Shown piece after piece: positions 49,701 to 61,700 of a stretch of DNA of 64,000 nt. The stretch lies in the NCBI RefSeq assembly GCF_051020975.1, contig NC_135040.1, positions 3,031,501-3,095,500 of the forward strand. The letters are read 5' to 3'. This DNA comes from Osmia lignaria lignaria (Eukaryota > Arthropoda > Insecta > Hymenoptera > Megachilidae). Within the stretch, counting starts at the first letter, position 1. Each line of letters opens with the position of its first letter. The notes below the pieces were generated by a model, which saw only the letters and a list, made by a program, of their open reading frames with translations, made no database searches and was not told the origin of the DNA. A program made the translations under genes and the position numbers.

Positions 49701-52700
49701 TATTAACTTCTCGAAAGATTTTACTCAAAAGTCCATCCGTCCAGTCTCGTGTCACTGGATCCAGTACCCCGTACAATTCGTTCACAGTGCATGCCTTAAA
49801 TGTATTATATTTTTATTGCTGATGATATATACCTTGATGAAAAATGAAATACCTTTGGATTCAGGGTGTATAGTTTGGTCGGTTTATCCAGACGAGTCTG
49901 AGCTTTACACAGGGTATCGATCACCACTGTTTTCCCACCCCCCGTGGGTCCAACCACCATCGTGGAATGTCTAGTCATCATCACTTCGTATAATTGAACA
50001 ACCTTGTCCACCTAATTGAAATAATATATTCATCGAACCGTTGTATAAAATAAAATTGTTATATCCGAAAGTACGGTATACACGGGTTTCAGAGATGTGC
50101 GCGAACGCATAGGCCGTAATTACCGGTACGCGGCGCCAGGTGAGAAAACAATTGCGGAAGGGGGGGGGGGGGGGGGGGGTCACCGTAAGAGAGACAGGAC
50201 AGAGCAGCGAGCACAAAAGCACGAGTGTAGAAATGTGTCCCAGAAAGAGTGTTAGCCCCTTAAGGGGGTAGACACGGGTAATAGTAGCGCGTTGACATTA
50301 CCGGCAAAAATGGGCCTATTAAGGAGTTTACGGGAATCGGTTATTCGTCCCTATATGGAAACATTTGGGACTGGGTGAGGGCTTTATTCGAAAGAGGAAG
50401 GTCCAATTACCCTTCGCTCAACTCATGATTTCAATCACAGCACTCTTTTAGTGGCCGAAAAATGCTTCGATTCTGCGACTGCATTTCGTCGATTTTTTAC
50501 TATTATCCGTGTCTAGCCCCTTAAGGGTCGGTCCCAACCACTCGACGTGTGGCAGAGCAGCTGATTTAAAGGTAGGGTCAATGAACTTGCCTAAGTCGAT
50601 CGGGACTTAGGCCGACGCTGCCGTTCCCGAGCCCGTGCGCTATGCGCGCTCGGATTGGTCAGTGTTCTTCCTTAATAATTCAAAAACGAAGCTTTAAACA
50701 TTTTCGCAAATGTTGTTCAGAATCACCCCAGCTATCACCGCTTTAAGCGGCTTGCACTCTTTCTGGGACACCCTGTATAGAGATAATAAAATAAGTGACA
50801 AGTGACTCTGGCATCCGAAGGATTTTCACACCGGACCCTTCCATCTGGTCTCACTTTTCCGACAGACACCACAAAAGTAGAAGATAAATAATTACTTGTT
50901 CAGAAAGCACAGAGTATCTTTGTTCTTCGAGCACCGCATTGACAGCCTCGTTAAAATCAGGATAATGAACTCTGGGACAATTGAGGTCAGGAAAGAGATC
51001 AGCGATCAGTCCCAAAAATAGAGGCACGTCGTCGTAGATGAATTTCGGCAAATTCATATCTCTGAGGGCTCTCATGAGCACCACGTTCTCCGGTAGCTCG
51101 CCGGAAGTTCTCTTCAGTTGACCGGCCATATTCAGCACGGATTTCAGTGCTCTAAGTCCGAAGTCGTAGTGATTCTGCTTGCTAAGCTGTTCGCGAGCCA
51201 AATTGTACAGGACCGTCATCTTCTTGGCCAGTACTTTGGCGGTCAAGAAGCCGGAACTGAACAACTTTATCTGACAAATCAGCTCGTTATCCGGGACTAT
51301 GCAAACGACGGGCCTGAAGAGCGCCTTCACCGATTCCGGCAGTTCCGTTCGACCCGCGTATCCGGGATTCATCGTAATGAATATACCTACTTTCGAATCG
51401 AGCACGATATCTTGACCCTCGAACTATAAAAATGCATAGTTGCATATTTTTATAAATCAATTTTTCTTTTCATTATTTATACCATGAATCTGCTCGCGTT
51501 CGCCATCAGAGCTGATCGTATGGTTTGTAACTGGGTAGAAATAACTGAAAGTACAGAGATGTCGATTCGGTTGAATTCGTCGAAACAACCCCATGCACCA
51601 CATTGCGCCAGACCGCTCAGTGTCTTCCCTATAGCCACGTAGTCCATCCCTTCGCCGCAATTCGTCACGATGCAGAGTAGTCCTAACGCTTTTGCCAGGT
51701 CCTTCGTGGTCTCCGTTTTCCCTGTGCCGGCGGGCCCTGGTGCGGGACATGGGATTATTAACAACCTTCTAATTATTAATAACCCGTCAGCCAGGTATAA
51801 ATTACGTGGCATTTGAAGCGTTAAATTAGCCGTGTAACTGCGAACGCTTCTCTTTATGAATATACACGGTGTTCCCGAAATCGTGGTACGGCACAAGTTT
51901 AGAATATGGGACATGCCCCGCAGGGGTGTGTCCTATATCTTTTTGTAGCTTATCACATAAGGTGTTCATATATGTGGTTCATAAGTGCCACAAATTTTTT
52001 TTTAAGTGATACAATACTTTTTTTTTAAAAGTAAAATTCCAGCCCTTTCTCAGGAGCCCTGCTTAAGAGGAGGGCGCCTCCTATTGTGAACAATAGAGGG
52101 GGTTATGGGGGACACGGTGGTGGTGGTTTCACTTGTAGGAGGCGTGGGAGTCGGGAGTTATGGGGAGGTAAATGATCAGAACATTCAAAATTTGTGACTG
52201 AAGCATTGATCTTTTTTTTAACACGCCCTCAGAGGACATGTCCCATATTCTACACTGCAGTCGCTATATCTTGTCATTGTGACAGCTTTAGAGACACTAA
52301 TAAATTTTTTGACATGTGCAAGACATCGCATTATCAACGACCTTGATATGTGTATAAACATAAATAGAAGTAAGGACGATTGGCCAGATTAGGTAAACTA
52401 AGTGTAGCAGTCGAGAAAACAAACGGTGTTTCGTCTCGGACCGTCTGTCCGAGTCGTCAGTGGGGCTGACAACAGACGATTCCTGTCCCAGACACCTATC
52501 ATACCGCAATTCGGAACTTCTATATTATTCGAATTGCATGCCGGGCGACCGCTAGCGAGAACGCTGTCATCTCGCCGCCACCTAGCGGTCCCCGGCCCGA
52601 TCTCAAGGCGTCCGGGGAGACGAAACCCCCTCCACTAAACACGATTGCGACATAAGCAAATCGTTAAGTACTAGTTAAGTACACGCATACCTAACGAATA

Positions 52701-55700
52701 TTCAAACTCGATTTTTTCAAAAAGGAAACGTCATATGAAAAAATTGTATTCTTTATTTTCTACTTATTTTTGCACGAGGAATTTACCCCCATTCCGGTTG
52801 TACCACGATCTCGGAAACACCCTGTATATCACAAGTCTGACCTGCGGGAGCACCTCCAAGGTGCATCGAGAGGGCTTGTGTAATCGTTAGGTATATCCTA
52901 TCCGTTAGAGGTGTAACAACGAGTCTGCCATTAAGACCCATGTACTCGTAACCGTATTCGAAAGTGCCGGTGCACTGGTGGATCCATACATTGTCCGGGT
53001 CACGAAGCCAATAAAACCTTTGTAAGAAATTTCCGTTCATGTTAATATAATATATTGTTAAAATACTTTCAACTTTCACGTTGCAATCGTTTCGGAGAAT
53101 GTATAGAAAAGAAAGGTATCGTTCTATGGGTAAATTGATAGCACACCTCAATTGACTTTCCCATTCGAATTCCGAAGGATCCATGATGGTATCTCTAACG
53201 AAACCTTCGATTATGTCTCGCATGTGAACATCCAGGGTTAATACCATGTCGAATTTCTTTCGATCGTTGTTCGTCAGTGTCTCTCCACCCATTAACGTCA
53301 CCACTTCGTTTAGTTGATTATTCAGTTGCGAGAGATACTGGGAATAAATAATATTTGAGATTCTTGGATTTATTTTTAACCGACTTCGAAAAAGGAAGAG
53401 GTTACTCGATTCTATTTATCTGTGTCCGAATCTTTTGTACATACCTCTTTCATCGCGTACATTTGTCCCTTGGAAATCTTCTCAAACACGTTCTCCACCT
53501 CTGCTGTCCACCATATCTGATCAGCCGCGAGGATCATCATCCCTTGGAAATCGAACATCCATTCTGTCCTCGGTCTCCTTACCTAAAGAACTTCCTATAA
53601 TTTTTTAATAGATTCATCTTTTTAGAAGTATCACCTTTCCATAATCGTAGACGGCTTTCTTCGTCAGATATCGATTCGATTTCTTCATCTCCTCGAGAGC
53701 AACCCCCATCCATTCCTCGATTTTCCCTTCGGCTAAAACCGCGTTTCGAAACTCCATAGCTTCTCCCTCGCAGGAAATTAACGCTGTGGTTATCACCCGA
53801 TCGCTGTTGCTGTAATCGAAGCGAAATTTCTCTAAATTGTCGAACATCTTCCCCACGTGTTCCTGGATGGCTGTTGGTTGACCACTTCCAAGGATGGTCA
53901 GCAATTCGTCGTCGCTGAGGAAAGTGAATCTTGAGAAAACTACCCTTTTGCTGTTCAAGTAATCTGTCAGGGATTTTTGGCATTTGTCGAGGCCGTGTAT
54001 CATTGCTTCGAATTCCTCCTTTCGTCCTAAATAACGAAGCAATTAATTTATTCTACTCTAATTCAATTTATTCTAATTGTACCATTGATTGTGCAACAGT
54101 CGAGGACGTTTAATCTCTTTGAGGTGTCCGCCATTACTTTCTTGAACGTTTTATCTATGTCATCGAATTTCTTCGCCTCGTCCGGTAATTGCAATCTGAT
54201 ATCACCACCCACGAAGATACCCTCGAGGTATAACCATTTTCTCTGGAGCTGTATCCATAATTCCAGATTCTCAGCGATCGTGTGCATCGTGATCTCCCAT
54301 TTTTGTACGGTGTTCAAGAAAGGGCCGATGAACTGCGAGGCTGCCATGCCATTTACGTTCATCATATTGTCTTCTAGGACTTGATTCAATTCCTCGACTG
54401 GTCCTAGAATGAATCCACGATCCTCGGTGCCTGGGAATAGAAAAATTCTTCAACATTTTATATTCAGAAAATTAGAAAATAATAGCAGTACCTTTCATAT
54501 GTTTCACCACCGTGAATTCCATGTTCTTCCATACTTCGGCTAATTCTTTCAACCCTCTTTCTATGGCGAGCTCCTTCACAGCGTTCATTACAATCTCCTT
54601 GGCAATGTCTTGATATTTTCCCAACTCCATCGCGAACATATTTTGCAGGGTGAACCTTGAAGACCGAATGGTCCAAGTTTACGCTTCATCTTTTAACAAT
54701 TGTTATGAAATTTGTATCGTTAACTCACCCCCTCAATATTTTTATTTCATTCTCTTCCATATTTTTAAGTCTTTGAAAAATTCTTTTTATATAAATAATA
54801 AGTAAAAAAAGATTCTGTAAAAGAGTAATTATATGAGGTCTTAAGATTGTCACAGATAAAAGATAATTAGGTGGCTGAAATTAATTGCTTCTGCAATGTC
54901 CAAAATTATATTTTATCATAGACAAAAGAAAATAATAATATAAAAATGGAAATAAAAAATCTTGAAGACACACATTTAAAACACACTGAAAACACTTCGC
55001 TTCGTTTATAATTGTTCAATTTTAATCATCCTCGCACCTGTCGGGGTCCATATCGAAATACTGTCCAGTTTTTTTCATCAGTTCTTTCCAATGTCTTTCG
55101 CGCATCGCTTCGTTTTTCAATTCGATAAACAACGGTACGGAATTCTTGAAACTCTTCATGTTCAATTCTAATGCTTGCCCGATGCTAAGCTCCTTCACGA
55201 ATTTCGACAATTTTCGAAATTCTCTGATGAAGTGATCCATACCGTCGATCAGCAGTTGAGGATTCAGGTTCACCCATAACGTTTGAGACCAATCATCCCT
55301 CGCATTTCTTTGCTGTTTGTATAAATCGTACAACAATTCCATGCCCTCGTAATCTTTTTTAACTTTCAAGAAACTCGAGTAATCGGTCGCTGGAAGATCA
55401 AACAGCAACTCCGAATTGATCATACTCTGGCGTCTGTCTTCTAGTTGAGCAATCTTCGCACCATATTCCTGTTGCACGAATACAATGAAAAATATTTCCA
55501 AGTTTCGTGCAAAAGAATATTGAATTTTAATTCTGAATCTACCGTCATTTTGACCAGTCCAAAGTCAAGATTCTCTCCGACACTGCCAGGACCATTCTCC
55601 TCGAAATCCTTAGCAAATTCTTTTAATTCTTCCAAGAAATGATTGATCTGTTGCTGAGTCATCTCTGAAAATCTATCACAAGTGCTTTCCAGAGTGGAGG

Positions 55701-58700
55701 CTCTATAGAGAGCGCCCAAATAGAGCGATTCCCAGTCGTGTTGCAATTTGTGAGCCATTTGTTCGTCTTCTTCGGGATAAGGTATGTGGTGACCGTAAAA
55801 AGTTCGAAAAGTTTCCTAAAATAATATTCAAACTTAATACACTTATACCTAGCTATACGGCATATTTCGCTATAACGGCCTTTTTTAATTATGGCACTTT
55901 TTCGATTTTCGGCCCACAATGTTATACGGCCAAAAGAAAAATGCTGTTTTTATAGGAAATAAAAAGAATAAAATGCTTCATGAACTAAGAACTATATTAT
56001 TTTATAAAATTTGCAACAGATCCAATTGAATTTGTATGGGTTTGTATCAAAATAATTGATTAGTTATAGGGCTTTTCGCCTTAGGACTTTTTCCGGAACG
56101 TATCTTATTTTATTTAATTATATTTAATTATATTTAATTAAATTTAATATTAAATTAATTTATAGATAGATTTATATTTAATTATATTTAATTAAATCTA
56201 ATATTAAATTAAATATCCGGAATTAAATTAAATTAAAGTTCCGGAAAAGTTGGTCGTAAAGCGATATTTAATTTAATATTAAATTTAATTAAATATAACA
56301 TTCAATAATATTAAATTTAATTTAATAAATTATATTTAATTTACAAAGTTCAGAAAACGCACCTGATACGTACTGATACGAACTTCCGCTTGAATCGCAG
56401 TTTTTTTAATGTCAGAGATCGCTTGCATGACCGATGTAAAACGATCTAAACCTGTGATCACGATTTCAACTTCGCTTCGATATTGTTCAATGATCGATTT
56501 CAAATCGTGCATCCCTTTGATCGTCTCTTCTAATAAGAAAGTTCCTAGCACTTGCTTCCATTCGTTGGCGTGCTGCTTCATCCCCGATAATAAGGGATCC
56601 AGATTCAGGCTGATAGATTTTAGAAATCAATTAATTTAATCGTTAGCCTACGATAAGAAAAAGGGGATTACCGTATGCAGTAGAGATCATGACGAGTTTC
56701 CATCTCGTTCACCTCGTCGAGAATGTTGTCGTAGAAAGTGAACTTCTCGTTGTAGTGAAAGAGCGTTGGTTCCGTGGCTGCAAACTTCTTCGCGGCCAAG
56801 TTTTTATCGAAAGTCCATAGATTACTGTATTTTCTCCATCTTATCAGATAGTGCCAACATTCTAACGTCAGTCTGTGCGCTGACCCTTGAATCGTTAGTA
56901 TATTATCATTCACTATCTGCAAGGTATTTACCAAAATTATACACTAATTATGAAAAATAATGTACAAGGAAAATGAAGAATAATTTACTTGAATGCTCAT
57001 CACATCTTCGAAGAAAGTAATGCTTGTGTACTGATCACTATTGTTTCGTTTGTGAGGTTTACAATCCAGACAAGTCCCATTCATCCATCTAGGGAATAAT
57101 TTTAACGACTCCAATAGATTCTTCACATTCTGAAGAATGATGTTGTAAATGTCTCCAGGCGATGGTCTTAGAACGACCTCGGAAGATATTAGCACAGCGT
57201 CCACTTGAAACAGTGGTTTATTCGACATCAATGATTTGTTGAAATGCACCAGATTCATGGTCATAGATCTGCAATGATCATCTAATATAACGTATGTTAA
57301 TATATCGATGAGAAAAATAATGTACATTATAAACGAAGAGAATATTTTCTTCTCATATTTTTCATAGAAAAGTTGCATGGCAGAGTTGCTTCCTGTGGAT
57401 GTTCCCAATACTAAATTTTCTAATTTTATCAATGTTGGACTTGTCGATTGATAGGCCTTTCTCATCGCGGTGAGTAATTCTGTTCTTCGATTCTGTATCT
57501 CCTCGAAGTACGTCTTTAAAATAAATGAATTATACATATGAATTTTAATTATCCACGCTTTGGATAATTTTACGTACTTTGCAAGGCAACAATTCGCAGT
57601 CGTATAATTCAGGAGGAAGAATGAATAAATTATAAGTCTGAAGCTCGGTATTTATTCTATTATTCAGGTCGTCTTTCATACGGCTCACTTGATCTACGAT
57701 AGAAATTAGACCTCTTAATAATTTCTTACAATTGTTTATGTAATCTTGTATGTTTAACGAGTTCCAAGTGAAACGTGTCAGTCCAGGCTGAATATGTTTC
57801 TCAATATCTAATAAATTCGTCTTTAATAGCAATATCTGCAATAATAATCAAATTAATTTATACTAATAAGATATCATAGGAGTTTCGAACGTACATCAGC
57901 TTTGTCCATTTTATCAATCATCTGATTGTACTGAGTAATCACTCTTTCAGTAGCTTGAACGTCAGTTCTCAATCTATCTTTCTGAATGCCAGCTTCTTTC
58001 ACTATGGGGGCCAATTCGAAGCCCAACTGTTCCATCAATTCGGCCTGTAATAGCAAATTCTCAATATCCTTTCTAGAATGGATTGACATTATAATTTCAT
58101 TGAAAGTACCTCACGGATAATATCAAAAATCTCCCACTCAAAGTTCACTTCGAATCGAAGCTGGCATTCGACGAGAATCGAACCGCTCATAAATTCCATC
58201 CAAGTGATCTTCGCCCCTTGAGGGCCTTGTTTCTCCATAGACGAAGATACAGACGTTTTCTGATCCTTTTGAGAGTCTGATTTCTTTGCTGGAAGGAGTT
58301 TCGAGCCACCGCCTACCGAACTAGTCGTTTCTATTAAATAGATATCACGTTAATTATAAATTAATGTAGGCGTTTAGTGGAGGGGGGGGGGGAAGGGTTT
58401 CGTCTCGCCGAACACCTTTGTTTCGGGCTGGGGACCGCTAGCTGGCGGCGAGATGATCGGTGGATCAGTGTTCTCGCCGGCGGTCGCCCGGCATGCAATT
58501 CAAATATACAGGGTGATCCTCTCGCTAGGGGACACAAAGGAACTGGCGAAAATGAATCCCTTGACCGCACCATGAAGACTCACAGAGTCGTCTCGGCCCG
58601 GGTAGATCCCCGCTGGCACGTGACAATACGGACCTCTTTATGGTGTGGTCAAGGGGTCCATTGTCACCAGTGTTCCTTTGTGTCCCCTAGCGAGAGGATC

Positions 58701-61700
58701 ACCCGGACACAAAGGAACTGGCGCCAATGAACCTCTTGACCGCACCATGAAGACACACAGAGTCGTCTCGGCCCGGGTAGGTCCCCGCTGGCACGTAACA
58801 ATACGGACCTCTTTATAGTGCGGCCAAGGGGTCCATTGTCACCAGTGTTCCTTTGTGTCCCCTAGCGAGAGGATCACCCGGACACAAAGGAACTGGCGCC
58901 AATGAACCCCTTGACCGCACCATGAAGAGGTCCGGGTACTGTCCAGAGATGAGATGTTGCGGAGGCTAAGGAATGCGGGTACGATTGGTCAGAGTTTTCT
59001 AGTCACGCGTTATTGGTCGAAACGCTCACACATACTAAGCACGCCGCTTGACGTTGCTGGTGTGGGTGCGTGACGACGCAACGTGGGTACTAGGCGAAAC
59101 AGACCAAGTGCTCTCTTTGCCCCTCTGCCGTCCCGCTCCGCAACATCTCATCTCTGCACAGTACACACACAGAGTCGTCTCGGCCCGGGTAGGTCCCCGC
59201 TGGCATGTGACAATGCGGACCTCTTCATGGTACGGTCAAGGAGTTCATTGTCGCCAGTGTTCCTTTGTGTCCGGCTGCGAGAGAATCACCCTGTATAGAA
59301 GTTCCAAATTGCGGTATAATGGGTGTCTGGGGCAGGGATCGTCTGTTGTCAGCCCCACTGACGAGTCTGACAGACGATTCCCGAGACGAAACGCCTTTTT
59401 CTCCCCTCTCCTACATTAATTAATATTTAACTGAAATTTCTTATACCGAAGCTTGGTTTCGATAACACGTCTCCTTTCTGAACCGAGCCCATAGGGGTGG
59501 ATCCAGTCGAGCCATAACGTTTGCTCTTCGTTTTCCTCGACATTTGAATAGCATTCAAATTCTTCGTGATCTCTTCACCAGGAAACATTAACAAACCTAT
59601 AACAAATATACCCCCCCTTCATATGAACAAAGTACTTAATTATTTTATTAGATGATGCTGGAAAATTCCTTAACCTTTGTCTGGCTCAGAGCGTGCCATC
59701 TTCAGGATGCTCTTCTTCATGGTATTCATCACTACAAATTGCGCTTTGTCGGCCCACGTACGATATTTTGATTCTTCGAAACTTTTCATCTGTTTGGCTA
59801 TCTCCACGTACTGGCTGAATGCCAGTAACTTCAGTTCGCTGTGCTTTAGCTCAGGAATGCTTTGCAGGGTCAGAGCCGGCATTTTTAATCGGTGAAATAA
59901 TTGCCTCACCCAGTATATGGCACCAGCCATCGGAGGGTGATACGTTAACAGTGGTGGACTTCGTTTTCCTGTAATTAAAATATTCGTTTATTCAATTTTC
60001 TTCCTTTCCTAAGGACAATTCTTCTTGCCTCTGTTGTATATGCCCTCGACCATGCTGATCTCCTTGCTAAACTGCTGCATGATGACGTCAAACTTCCGCA
60101 ACAGTTGCTGATAAATCGTCTGTCTGGTCTTGACGCTCTTGAACTTGAGAAGCACTTCCAGACCATCTTCAGCGCTAATTAGCGTCATGAAACACTCGTC
60201 GATGAAGAATTTCGCCTCGTTCTCGAGGAAATGGACTTCCTCGAAGAACCAGATCATCGTCGCTTCCCAATTGTCGCGATTGTACTCGTCGAAGATGTTG
60301 AAATCCGCTTCTAGGATAGGCGTAATCAACCTGTCGACCCTTTTAATGATGGTGTCGATTTGAGCCGGGTCGCTGATGATGGATTTCAAGTGAGGTCCAA
60401 AGATGTTGTAAAAATCTTGAAGAACATTGGCGATTTCGTTCAATCCATCGCAGACAGATGCGATGTATTCCGTTTCACGAAACAATTGTTTCTGGTCGAA
60501 CTCCCAACGATTCCCTTTCCCAGAATCCTCGATTTCTTTTCGATAATCCAAGTAAGACAACTTCCAGCTCTTCAGCATCGTGCTGGCGTCCGCTGTCTTT
60601 TCGATAATCTCTTCCAATGGCAGTCTGTTTTGAAGTGATCAATGGTAGAATTTTGAGAAGACCAGCAATTACTTACTTACTTGAACAGCTCTTTGGTAGC
60701 CAGATTTCTGATGACGTTTTGACACAGCTCCCAGGAGATCCTTTGCAAAAGACCCATCATCTTGTCTTCGGAGGCATAATAACGAGATAATATCCATATC
60801 ATTCTTAATCCTTCGGTCAACGATGGAATGGCTTGGGTGATCGCTTTGAAGGAGCTCGATTCAGCAATCAGCTGTTACAAAATTTTATATAACATATTAT
60901 ATTGTGTAGGCACAGTGCCAGTTCTACCAATATTGGTGCCCTGGACAAGATTATCGTGGCGTCCATTCAGGGGCTCAAAACTTTTAAGAAAAAAAGACAA
61001 GGTAATAATATGAAACGATGAATCTATAGTTAGAATGTAAAAATTGTTTAACTATGCAACAGCTTTATTAATCTAAACGGATATGAATGAATAAATACTA
61101 GGGACACCGGGCTGCGGCGCCCCCTATAGATCTAGCGCCCTAGACGATTGCCCGACTGCCCCCCCCCCCAATGCCGGCACTGTGTAGGCGTTTAGTGGAG
61201 GGGAAGACGGTGAGTCTCCCCGGACGCCCTTAGTCCGGATCGGCGACCGCCAGGTGGCAGTGGGATTGGATCTGTTCTCTCGCTGGCGGTCCCCCGGCAT
61301 GCGATCCATGAATTCCAAAAATAGGAGTTATAGGCGTCTGGGGCAGGAATCGTCTGTCGTCGGCCCTACTGATGAGTCTGGCAGATGATCCTGAGACGGA
61401 GACGCCTTTTTCTCTCCCTATAATTGAATAATTTATTTCTTCTTACCTTGAAGTGTCTTATAATAGTCTGCAGGAAATTGTTATTGTCCCTTGCTTCGGT
61501 ATAGTCCTTCCACAAATCACTGTAGAAGAATTCGAAATTCGAAGCAATCGGCGACATCACTCTATTCAATAGTCCTAAAATTCTTTTGGCTATGGGGGTT
61601 TTTAATTGCTCCACCAGCATTAACAATCCCGTTTCTCGGTCTTGCCAATATTCAATCTCTGCTAGGGGACCTTTATCTTCAGGCACTTTAGTGTGAAACG

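Noticed and set aside
54727..54765. Extra small exon between the DNAH10 exons at 55038 and 54655
   Set aside because: A GTGAGT donor is present, but direct splicing of 55038 to 54655 already gives the conserved FDMDPDRFTLQNMF junction in phase.
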